Positions 1 through 6,009 of a stretch of DNA of 11,424 nt are shown one piece after another. The stretch lies in NCBI GenBank assembly GCA_017421685.1, contig JAFOHW010000037.1, positions 1 through 11,424 of the forward strand. Direction: 5' to 3'. Position 1 is the first letter of the stretch, and each line of letters opens with the position of its first letter. The DNA comes from Candidatus Saccharimonadota bacterium. Lineage in GTDB: Bacteria > Patescibacteriota > Saccharimonadia > Saccharimonadales > Saccharimonadaceae. The translations under genes and the position numbers were made by a program. The notes below the pieces were generated by a model. That model searched no databases and was not told the origin of the DNA. It saw only the letters and a list, made by a program, of their open reading frames with translations.

Positions 1-1887
1 AGAATAAGGTTAATTGTTAATTTTAGCATACTTCTTATGTTTTGTCAAGTATTTATGGGGGTGGCGCCTTCGGTTTCGGCGCTAGATACAAATAATTTCC
101 ATTTTAGCGATTTTACGGCAGATTATTACCTTTATAAAGATAGCGAGGGGATTTCACATCTTAAAGTCGTTGAGAGTGTTACGGCGGTTTTTCCGAATTT
201 TGAACAAAATAAAGGGATTTGTCGGCAGATTCCGTTTACAAACAAAAATGGTACAAATATTACATTATCCAGATTGACAGAGGATGATATTACAGTTACT
301 AGAAATGGCGTAGAAGAGCCAATTTATAGTATCGAAAAGGAAAAAGATTACTATAATGTTTGCACTGGAACAGACGAATATGTTTTAGGGGTACAGACTT
401 ATGAATTTACGTATAGGTTCTCGAAAGTCGTGACAGAATTTTCCGAGTCTGGGAGAAAATATCAGGAGCTATATTGGGACACGAATGGCAATGGGGCCTC
501 TCAGAGGTTTGATTCGATTACAGCACGGGTTCATTTTGAGGATGAGAATGTTTTTTCTGGAAAGAGCTGGTGTTATGTTGGTAAGTATGGCGGAAATGAT
601 CAAACTAGATGTAGTATAGAAAAAATATCTGATGGAGTTCAATTCTCTGCTTTAAACTTAAGTAGTTTTGAGGGGCTAACCTTTGATGTTGAGTTAAAAG
701 AAGGTTCTTTCAAAATTCCGGAGCCGGAACTTGACTATACTTATGTTTGGTTGTTTGCTATCTTGGTTGGACTTTGCGCCTTAATTGTTATTCGATTTAT
801 TAGGAAATTCTTGAAGACGCGAGAAAAAGCAAACCATTATAAGGGGTATTTTGTTAAACCGGAATATCAGCCGAAAAAAGATTACAGTTTAGGGGAGATG
901 GCGGAAATTTATATTGGCGACAAGAAGGATGTAAAAGTTGCGATGCTTCTTGAGATGGTCGTAAATAAAAAAATTGATTTTCAGAAAGGCGAGAAGAAGC
1001 GAGATTGGAATATTGTAATAAATACATTAGAGGGGATTGCGCCGGAGGAAATTGATTTGCTAACGATACTGAACGACGGAACGAGCCCAGAAGAGGGGGA
1101 TGTCATAAAAATCAAGCGCCATACGGCGACGGTTAAATTAGTGAATTTAAAGAAGGCGATGGAGACGAAGATTTTAGAGGACTTAAGGAAGGACGAACTG
1201 GTCGAAAAAGACTATAATATGGGGAGTAGCGGAAAGCGGGGGATTGCGAATATAATTTCGATGACGATTATTATTGTTCCGGTTATTATTGCCGTAGGTT
1301 TCTTTATCTTAGGAATGTTGAGCGATTTCATGGATCTTAGCGGTGATTATGGTAAATTCATGGTATTTAAAGATGATTTCATGCTTAATTCGTTTATTGT
1401 AATTGTCGTTACAACGATAGTTTCGGTCGTACTCAGTGATGCGTCGCAGAAGTATGAGTCGCATACGAATAAGGGGTTAGAAGCTTCGCGGTATATGGAT
1501 GGACTAAGGCTTTATATTGAAATGGCGGAGGCGGAGAGAATGAAAGTGTTGCAGAGCGTAAAAGGAGCGGATGTTTCGGCGAAAGGAATTGTGAAATTAT
1601 ACGAGAAGCTTTTACCTTATGCAGCGATTTTTGGTTTAGAAGAGAGCTGGATGGATGAGATGAAAGAATATTGCGAACTAGAAGAGATTGAACAGCCGGA
1701 TTATCTTATGACTGGAATTGCGGTGTCAGAGATTGTCAGAGGCTTAAATAGAGCTTCGACGCTCGCTTCGGATTCAACGACATTTATGTCGAGTTCGGGC
1801 GGAGGCTCTTCTTCAGGATTTTCTGGCGGAGGAGGGGGAGGATTTTCTGGTGGAGGTGGAGGGGGCGGAGGATTTTCTGGCCGGTAA
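1..1887 (+). CDS. DUF2207-family membrane protein with poly-Gly C-terminus (5' end probably outside window)
   Basis: Predicted membrane-anchored envelope protein of the DUF2207 family; the molecular function of the family is not established. The reading frame is open from base 1. Codons 1-28 read like a Sec signal peptide: an Arg-containing start, a hydrophobic core, then SVSA before LD. The first Met in the window (base 37) would give 616 residues but would lose the charged n-region, so the true start is probably upstream. Numbering from that Met, an extracytoplasmic N-domain (about 17-230) contains the family-typical YQELYWDTNGNG at 142-153. Membrane segments follow at about 236-255, 403-427 and 449-467. 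The cytoplasmic C-part has LPYAAIFGLEESW (526-538), another DUF2207 hallmark. The tail (587-616) is almost pure Gly with three FSG units, as is common in this family. No terminator separates it from the next gene, which has its own promoter. The family call is confident; the start is not. Confidence 0.85.
   Translation, partial: RIRLIVNFSILLMFCQVFMGVAPSVSALDTNNFHFSDFTADYYLYKDSEGISHLKVVESVTAVFPNFEQNKGICRQIPFTNKNGTNITLSRLTEDDITVTRNGVEEPIYSIEKEKDYYNVCTGTDEYVLGVQTYEFTYRFSKVVTEFSESGRKYQELYWDTNGNGASQRFDSITARVHFEDENVFSGKSWCYVGKYGGNDQTRCSIEKISDGVQFSALNLSSFEGLTFDVELKEGSFKIPEPELDYTYVWLFAILVGLCALIVIRFIRKFLKTREKANHYKGYFVKPEYQPKKDYSLGEMAEIYIGDKKDVKVAMLLEMVVNKKIDFQKGEKKRDWNIVINTLEGIAPEEIDLLTILNDGTSPEEGDVIKIKRHTATVKLVNLKKAMETKILEDLRKDELVEKDYNMGSSGKRGIANIISMTIIIVPVIIAVGFFILGMLSDFMDLSGDYGKFMVFKDDFMLNSFIVIVVTTIVSVVLSDASQKYESHTNKGLEASRYMDGLRLYIEMAEAERMKVLQSVKGADVSAKGIVKLYEKLLPYAAIFGLEESWMDEMKEYCELEEIEQPDYLMTGIAVSEIVRGLNRASTLASDSTTFMSSSGGGSSSGFSGGGGGGFSGGGGGGGGFSGR
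20..48 (-). promoter_or_regulatory. Sigma-70-type promoter facing out of the left edge
   Basis: Read on the minus strand, TTGACA (48-43) is followed after exactly 17 bases by TAAAAT (25-20), with an extended TGC just before the -10. That is 11 of 12 consensus bases with ideal spacing. It would start transcription near base 13 and run leftwards out of the window, which fits a divergent gene beyond the edge. It overlaps the apparent signal-peptide codons of the DUF2207 gene, so either that gene starts inside this promoter region or the match lies within coding sequence. Confidence 0.5.
1816..1884 (+). repeat. Glycine-codon repeat at the 3' end of the DUF2207 gene
   Basis: The 11-mer GGATTTTCTGG occurs at 1816-1826, 1840-1850 and 1870-1880, separated by GGA/GGG/GGC/GGT runs. 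Together they encode three FSG units joined by 6 and 8 glycines. The changing spacer length (24 then 30 bases between copies) suggests that the tail lengthens and shortens by slippage. Confidence 0.8.
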
Positions 1888-1894
1888 AACAGCC

Positions 1895-1923
1895 TTGAAA
1901 AAAATAAACATTAGCGTTAAAAT
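1895..1923 (+). promoter_or_regulatory. Promoter of the proline-rich membrane protein gene
   Basis: TTGAAA (1895-1900) and TAAAAT (1918-1923) are separated by 17 bases, each one mismatch from consensus. It begins 8 bases after the stop of the upstream gene. Predicted transcription starts near 1930, leaving a leader of about 40 bases that contains the ribosome binding site AAGGA at 1956-1960. Confidence 0.6.
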
Positions 1924-1968
1924 GTAGTAGAGATATATGTAAAAAGAACTTAATTAAGGAATAAACTT

Positions 1969-3174
1969 ATGGATCCATTAAATAATCCAACACCAACCCC
2001 TAATCCAGGTCCGACTCCTGGGTCGGATTTAGGTTCGGAGCCGAAGATTGGCGAGGCAGTTGTCGGAGGAGGAGCTTTAGCTGATTCGGTGGCTTCGGCG
2101 ACTCCGTTAGTTTCTCCGACCCCACTAGCTCCGCCAGTAACTCCACCAACCACGCCGACCCCTCCGGTTCCGCCGGTGACTCCGCCAGTAACTCCACCAA
2201 CCACGCCGACCCCTCCGGTTCCGCCGGTGACTCCGCCAGTAGCTCCTCCGACTCCGCCAGTAACTCCAGTTTCAATTGATGGGTTGAGTGCTCCGGTTAA
2301 TCCGATTATTAATCCTTCGAATTCAGCCAATCCGACGATGGGGGCTTCGGCTTTGAATCCTGAAGGAGTAGCTCCGACTGCTCCGATTATGATGCCGGAA
2401 CCTGCGCCGGCTCCGGATCCGATTGAAGAAGAATTGAAAGCGCCGATGAAGGCGACTCCGCCTGCGCCTGGTTCAATTGGTTCTGCGGTCTCTGGTCCGG
2501 AAGGAGAAATTGGTGGAGGGGCAGTAGAGAATCCTTTTAGCGAAAATAAACAGATTCCAAGCGTTTCGTTTAATGATCCCGCGGTTCAGCCTGAACCAGT
2601 TGGTTCTGGGGTAGGAACTTCTGAGAAACCGAAAACTAACCCTAAGACTTTAACTGCTTTGATTATTGTTGCGGTCATGGTTGTAATTGCGTTACTTGCG
2701 GTTTTACTACTACAGGTCTTTGATCCATTTGGGAATCCGAATCCGAATCCAGCTCCGAATGAACAAACAGTAATTCAAGAACAGACCGATAATAATACGA
2801 CTAATGAAGATGCTAATAATACAAATGTACCGACGATAGCTAGTTCGTTGAGCTGTACGAGAAATATGACAAAGGCCGAGGTTGCTCAGTTTAATGATGC
2901 GATTACCGGGACGATTAGTGCTAGCGCAGAATTCAGTTCGGACGGTCTTTTAACAACGGTTTCGGTAGTTAAATCTGTGACTTATAGTGATGAGGATGCG
3001 ACCGATAATGAGCCGGTTGAGGTAGAGGTCCACGAAACAACGGCGGATGAATTAACTCCTACCAATGCATTGAACTATTATTTGCCAGTCAATGAAGACG
3101 GGGAGTTAGAGCTTACTTCGAGTGCAGTCCAGACCAATTACGAGTCGCTTGATTTTACCTGTGAAGTATTGTAA
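1969..3174 (+). CDS. Proline-rich single-pass membrane protein with C-terminal extracytoplasmic domain
   Basis: Function unknown. The 401-residue protein has three parts. Residues 1-220 are low-complexity and dominated by Pro, Thr, Val and Gly, with a 17-residue unit repeated twice (55-88) in which PPVTPP and TPTPP motifs recur. Residues 228-249 form one strongly hydrophobic membrane helix preceded by Lys residues (220, 222, 226), so the N-terminal part is predicted cytoplasmic. Residues 250-401 are an Asn/Thr/Glu-rich linker and a small extracytoplasmic domain. Its only two cysteines (296 and 398) flank the domain and could form a disulfide. There is no signal peptide; the helix would act as a signal anchor. 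The start is supported by AAGGA at 1956-1960, 8 bases before ATG. The long proline runs imply dependence on EF-P for translation. It shares no obvious function with metG, which follows after 9 bases. The reading frame is certain; the role is not. Confidence 0.85.
   Translation: MDPLNNPTPTPNPGPTPGSDLGSEPKIGEAVVGGGALADSVASATPLVSPTPLAPPVTPPTTPTPPVPPVTPPVTPPTTPTPPVPPVTPPVAPPTPPVTPVSIDGLSAPVNPIINPSNSANPTMGASALNPEGVAPTAPIMMPEPAPAPDPIEEELKAPMKATPPAPGSIGSAVSGPEGEIGGGAVENPFSENKQIPSVSFNDPAVQPEPVGSGVGTSEKPKTNPKTLTALIIVAVMVVIALLAVLLLQVFDPFGNPNPNPAPNEQTVIQEQTDNNTTNEDANNTNVPTIASSLSCTRNMTKAEVAQFNDAITGTISASAEFSSDGLLTTVSVVKSVTYSDEDATDNEPVEVEVHETTADELTPTNALNYYLPVNEDGELELTSSAVQTNYESLDFTCEVL
2131..2232 (+). repeat. 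Two perfect tandem copies of a 51-bp proline-coding unit
   Basis: Bases 2131-2181 and 2182-2232 are identical over all 51 positions and stay in frame, encoding a 17-residue Pro/Thr/Val unit twice. A degenerate third copy begins at 2233 with the same CCGCCAGTA. Identity at synonymous sites points to a recent duplication rather than selection on protein sequence alone. Confidence 0.95.
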
Positions 3175-3177
3175 AAT
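3149..3177 (+). promoter_or_regulatory. Putative metG promoter overlapping the end of the upstream gene
   Basis: TTGATT (3149-3154) and TAAAAT (3172-3177) are spaced 17 bases apart. The -10 hexamer begins with the TAA stop codon of the upstream gene. Only 6 bases separate it from the metG ATG, so transcription would begin at or next to the start codon. No Shine-Dalgarno sequence is present. Confidence 0.5.
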
Positions 3178-3183
3178 ATTTTT

Positions 3184-4596
3184 ATGGCAAAGAAGTATAT
3201 AACTACGGCTATTCCGTATATGAATGGTGACCCGCATATTGGTCATGCAATTGACTATTGCTTGGGAGATGTTTGCGCGAGATATTATACTTTAAGAGGA
3301 AATGAAGTACGTCTCCAGGCGGGGACTGATGAACACGGGAATAAGATTTTCAATAAAGCTAAGGAAGTTGGAGTTAGTGTACAAGAATTTGTCGATGAAA
3401 AAACTGAAACTTTCAAGAATTTCATAGAGAAATTGGGGGTTTCCTATACTGATTTTGTCAGGACGACTGATCCTGAACACATGAAAAGGGTTCAAGAAAT
3501 TTGGAAGAAGTTAGAAAAGCATATTTATCGTGCAAAATATCAAGGATGGTACTGTACGGGGTGTGAAAGATTTATTACGGATAAGGAGTACGAAGAAAAT
3601 GGGGGGATTTGTCCGGATCATAATAAGTCGTATGAGCGATTAGAGGAAGAAAATTATTATTTTAGAATTTCAGATTTTAAAGACAGGATTTTAGAGGCGA
3701 TTACTTCGGGGGAAATGAAAATATTGCCGGATTTTCGTGAGAAGGAGATAATAAAATTACTTAAGGAATCTCCGGACGTTTCGGTGTCGCGACCAATTTC
3801 GCAGTTGACTTGGGGAGTACCGATTCCCGGGGATGAGTCCCAGGTTACTTATGTTTGGATTGATGCTCTATCTAATTATCTTACGGTTTTGGGTTATCCT
3901 GATGAAGATATTTCAGAATGGTGGCCGGCGGCCGCACAATTTGTTGGAAAAGATATTTTAAGATTTCACGCGATTATTTGGCCAGCAATGTTATTAGGAT
4001 TGGGTCTTCCGCTTCCGAAGACGATAGTTTCGCATGGAATGATTTTAGCGGATGGGCAGAAGATGTCTAAGTCGGTCGGAAATGTAATTAATCCAATTGA
4101 GGTTGTTGAGAAATATGGGCTAGATGCGTTTCGATATTATTTCTTAAGACATATCGATACTTTTTCGGATTCTAATTTTACGTGGCAGAGGTTTTCGGAT
4201 GCCTATAATAATGAACTTGCGAATGATTTAGGGAATTTAGTTCAGAGGCTTTCGACTTTAGCGATGAAAAATAATATCAGCATCGAAGAGACTGAATATG
4301 AGTTTACAAAAGAATATAATGAACTGATGGAAAAGTTTTATTTTTCGAAGGCGCTTGATTATGTTTGGGTAAGGATTCAGGAGTTAAATAAAAGAATTGA
4401 TGCAGAGAAACCTTGGAGTTTAGCTAAAAATGGTGAGACTGAAAAATTACAGAAATGTTTGAAAAATTTGATTTCTGACTTATTAGCAAATGCCAAAATG
4501 CTGGAACCGTTTTTGCCGGCTTCGTCGGAAAAGATTTTTGAAATTTTCAGAGGCTCAATTACCTCGCCGGAGACTCCATTATTTCCAAAAGGATAA
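3184..4596 (+). CDS. metG: Methionyl-tRNA synthetase
   Basis: Class I aminoacyl-tRNA synthetase that charges tRNA-Met, including the initiator, with methionine in an ATP-dependent cytoplasmic reaction. The 470-residue protein opens with the Rossmann-fold signature HIGH (18-21) and carries KMSKS at 293-297. The connective-peptide zinc knob is present as Cys124, Cys127, Cys143 and His146, the CxxC...CxxH arrangement of the Thermus-type enzyme. After KMSKS come the stem-contact region (NPIEVVEKYGLDAFRYYFLR) and the helical anticodon-binding domain, including EKPWSLAK near residue 420. It ends there: the C-terminal EMAPII/Trbp111-like tRNA-binding domain of the longer bacterial enzymes is absent, giving a compact monomer-type form. 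ATG 3184 has no Shine-Dalgarno sequence. It is predicted to be leaderless from the promoter just upstream, or reached by reinitiation 9 bases after the preceding stop. The stop codon lies inside a terminator hairpin. Confidence 0.97.
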   Translation: MAKKYITTAIPYMNGDPHIGHAIDYCLGDVCARYYTLRGNEVRLQAGTDEHGNKIFNKAKEVGVSVQEFVDEKTETFKNFIEKLGVSYTDFVRTTDPEHMKRVQEIWKKLEKHIYRAKYQGWYCTGCERFITDKEYEENGGICPDHNKSYERLEEENYYFRISDFKDRILEAITSGEMKILPDFREKEIIKLLKESPDVSVSRPISQLTWGVPIPGDESQVTYVWIDALSNYLTVLGYPDEDISEWWPAAAQFVGKDILRFHAIIWPAMLLGLGLPLPKTIVSHGMILADGQKMSKSVGNVINPIEVVEKYGLDAFRYYFLRHIDTFSDSNFTWQRFSDAYNNELANDLGNLVQRLSTLAMKNNISIEETEYEFTKEYNELMEKFYFSKALDYVWVRIQELNKRIDAEKPWSLAKNGETEKLQKCLKNLISDLLANAKMLEPFLPASSEKIFEIFRGSITSPETPLFPKG

Positions 4597-4635
4597 AAAA
4601 TAACTGTTGTAAAAATTACAACAGTTATTTTTTAT
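4593..4635 (+). terminator. Terminator of metG, 20-bp perfect stem including its stop codon
   Basis: Bases 4593-4612 pair without mismatch with 4616-4635 around a three-base AAA loop. The inner stem holds ACTGTTGT/ACAACAGT. The outer part is an A-run paired to a T-run (4628-4633), which supplies the U-tract. The metG TAA (4594-4596) is part of the left arm. The A/T-flanked symmetry means it could also stop leftward transcription from the convergent aquaporin gene. Confidence 0.9.
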
Positions 4636-4686
4636 GTTGAGAGTTTAGTTAATTTTATGGATATTCGGCCTTAACATAATAGCTTG

Positions 4687-4712
4687 AAAAAACGCCCTTT
4701 CGGGCATTTTTT
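4687..4712 (-). terminator. Terminator of the aquaporin gene
   Basis: On the minus strand a GCCC/GGGC stem closes a GAAA loop (a GNRA tetraloop) and is followed by a T-run (complement of 4687-4692). A matching A-run precedes it, with one mismatch (4693 against 4706) between stem and A/T arms. It starts 16 bases past the aquaporin stop codon. Read on the plus strand it is also flanked by A and T runs, so it may back up the metG terminator. Confidence 0.85.
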
Positions 4713-4728
4713 CGTTTTTTAAGTTTTA

Positions 4729-5652
4729 TTATTCTTCGCCAGAAAGTCTGGAAGTAAAGTCGGAGAGATAAAATCCAACTACTCCGCCGACCATCGGGAT
4801 AATTGCATAAGCCGAGAGGGCTTGGCAAATTCCACCAAGGATTTCACCGAAGCTTTCGCCTGCGGTCGGGAAGATTTGAAGCATTAAAGCTGAGGCTGGG
4901 TTGAAGATGAAATTATTGTTCGCGCTAAGGAAAGCAGCAGATGCTACATATCCGGTTACAACGGCTAGCGCCATACCACCAGCAATTACTGCGCCAAAAG
5001 TAAGCGCGCTTCGTCGATACTTTAGGGCTCGTGAGAAGAAGAATGCGATAATGACTCCACCAAGTAATTCAACCATCGCGATTGGCCAGAAGCCGTTTTC
5101 GGCGATTGCAGACATTGCAGGGATATCGTAGGCAGTTTCTCCGCCGGCAAGATGAAAGCCGTTAAAGATTAACCAAGCAAACCATGCGCCAACAACTTCG
5201 GCGATGATATACATAATCCCACGGATTACCGAGATTCGGCGAGTCGACATTAATCCGACAGCAATAATAGGGTTAAGGCAGGCGCCCGAGAAAGCATAAA
5301 CCGCGATTAGGATTGCGATAATTGCGAACCCGTAAGTCGCTACGTTCGCGATGCCCATTAAAAATAGAGAAAAGAAAAGCAAAGTAAGGAACATAGTTCC
5401 GATAGCTTCTCCGAGTAAGGCACCATAGAATCTAGGTTCCTTAAAGATGGTAAGAATACTTTCTTTTTCTTCGTATTTTCGGGAGAAGAAATCTTTAAAT
5501 ATCCCTTTCTTTTCGGTAGTAGTTTTTTCTTCTACCGTTTTAGTTTTAGGAGCTTCGAGCTCTGTCTTCGCTGCGGTCTTCGTGGCAGTTTTCGGTTTTG
5601 TCGTTTTAGCCTTACTGGACTTGTTCGACGTTTTCGACTTTTTCGTCGCCAT
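4729..5652 (-). CDS. Aquaporin/MIP-family channel with a basic N-terminal tail
   Basis: Six-helix membrane channel of the major intrinsic protein family, expected to pass water or small uncharged solutes; substrate unknown. Residues 1-50 are a hydrophilic tail rich in Lys, Thr and Ala (TKKSK, KTTKPKTATK), histone H1-like in composition. Membrane segments lie at about 76-100, 103-123, 142-165, 188-207, 216-237 and 269-297. Two re-entrant half-helices carry the pore motifs. The first is NPI (127-129, after SGACL) instead of NPA; the second is a true NPA (251-253). The Arg that normally follows the second NPA in the selectivity filter is replaced by Ser254, so the pore is probably wider or less strictly water-selective than in an orthodox aquaporin. 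At 307 residues it exceeds the usual 230-280 because of the tail. The start is supported by a near-perfect Shine-Dalgarno sequence. It is a single-gene unit with its own promoter and terminator. Confidence 0.9.
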   Translation of the reverse strand: MATKKSKTSNKSSKAKTTKPKTATKTAAKTELEAPKTKTVEEKTTTEKKGIFKDFFSRKYEEKESILTIFKEPRFYGALLGEAIGTMFLTLLFFSLFLMGIANVATYGFAIIAILIAVYAFSGACLNPIIAVGLMSTRRISVIRGIMYIIAEVVGAWFAWLIFNGFHLAGGETAYDIPAMSAIAENGFWPIAMVELLGGVIIAFFFSRALKYRRSALTFGAVIAGGMALAVVTGYVASAAFLSANNNFIFNPASALMLQIFPTAGESFGEILGGICQALSAYAIIPMVGGVVGFYLSDFTSRLSGEE

Positions 5653-5656
5653 TTTT

Positions 5657-5664
5657 TCCTCCTT
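5657..5664 (-). promoter_or_regulatory. Ribosome binding site of the aquaporin gene
   Basis: On the minus strand AAGGAGGA lies 4 bases before the ATG at 5652. It is the strongest Shine-Dalgarno match in the window and fixes the start codon at the head of the Lys-rich tail. Confidence 0.85.
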
Positions 5665-5680
5665 AAATAATATTTATATT

Positions 5681-5689
5681 ATTATAGCA
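5681..5689 (-). promoter_or_regulatory. Extended -10 promoter of the aquaporin gene
   Basis: TGCTATAAT on the minus strand is a perfect extended -10 element. The -35 position at 17-base spacing holds ATTATA, which is no match, so recognition would rest on the extended -10. Predicted start near 5674 gives a leader of about 20 bases with the ribosome binding site. Confidence 0.65.
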
Positions 5690-5700
5690 CAATTTTTATA

Positions 5701-5709
5701 TGATATAAT
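5701..5709 (+). promoter_or_regulatory. Extended -10 promoter of the 78-aa gene
   Basis: TGATATAAT is a perfect extended -10 element on the plus strand. Predicted transcription begins near 5716, giving a leader of about 26 bases that includes the ribosome binding site AGGA (5732-5735). The -35 position coincides exactly with the -10 of the divergent aquaporin promoter. Confidence 0.65.
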
Positions 5710-5741
5710 GAAAAAGTTATAAAACTTATTTAGGAAAAAAG

Positions 5742-5978
5742 ATGGGCGTAATTGTAAATAAAGATAATACTAAAAATGACGAACTGTCTCGCAGGATTGA
5801 TGCTGATCTTCGTGAGAAGATGAGGAGTGGGTTAGATTTTGGCGAAAAGGAAGATCCGGATTTTACAGAAGGTTCAGAATACGTTAGGAACTTAAAAAAG
5901 ACTTCAAGATTTGGGTGGGTTTGGATTGTTTTAGTGGTACTAGCAATTGTTTCGTTGATTTTGATGAAAACCTTATAG
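5742..5978 (+). CDS. Small tail-anchored membrane protein, function unknown
   Basis: This 78-residue protein is not recognised. Residues 1-53 are hydrophilic and highly charged (ELSRRIDADLREKMRSG), likely helical at about 13-30. Residues 58-75 form one hydrophobic helix (WVWIVLVVLAIVSLILM) flanked by KK and R on the upstream side. This predicts a cytoplasmic N-terminus with a C-terminal membrane anchor. The start is supported by AGGA 6 bases before the ATG and by an upstream extended -10. It ends in TAG, the only TAG stop seen. The 1009-aa membrane protein starts 31 bases later in the same direction, and co-transcription from this gene's promoter is possible. A role in the same membrane assembly is inference from position only. 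Confidence 0.8.
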   Translation: MGVIVNKDNTKNDELSRRIDADLREKMRSGLDFGEKEDPDFTEGSEYVRNLKKTSRFGWVWIVLVVLAIVSLILMKTL

Positions 5979-5992
5979 TTTATTAGCATAAG

Positions 5993-6001
5993 TGTTATAA
6001 T
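5993..6001 (+). promoter_or_regulatory. Extended -10 promoter of the 1009-aa gene
   Basis: TGTTATAAT is a perfect extended -10 element ending 8 bases before the ATG at 6010. No -35 match is present at normal spacing (TTATAG at 5973-5978). Predicted transcription would start within two or three bases of the start codon, and no Shine-Dalgarno sequence precedes it, so the mRNA should be leaderless. Confidence 0.65.
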
Positions 6002-6009
6002 AAATATAT

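Noticed and set aside
37..39. Met at 37 as the true start of the DUF2207 gene
   Set aside because: The signal peptide would lose its charged n-region, and no ribosome binding site or good plus-strand promoter precedes it. It is kept as an alternative, not excluded.
2131..2270. CRISPR-like or other non-coding repeat array
   Set aside because: The repeats are directly tandem with no spacers, in frame and proline-coding.
1950..2330. 126-aa minus-strand frame rich in Gly and Val
   Set aside because: It is the antisense of the proline-coding repeat: CCN codons read as GGN on the other strand. The plus frame has a promoter, a ribosome binding site and a membrane helix.
5447..5722. 91-aa plus-strand frame rich in Val and Phe opposite the aquaporin N-terminus
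   Set aside because: It mirrors the Lys/Thr/Ala codons of the aquaporin tail and would run across both divergent promoters.
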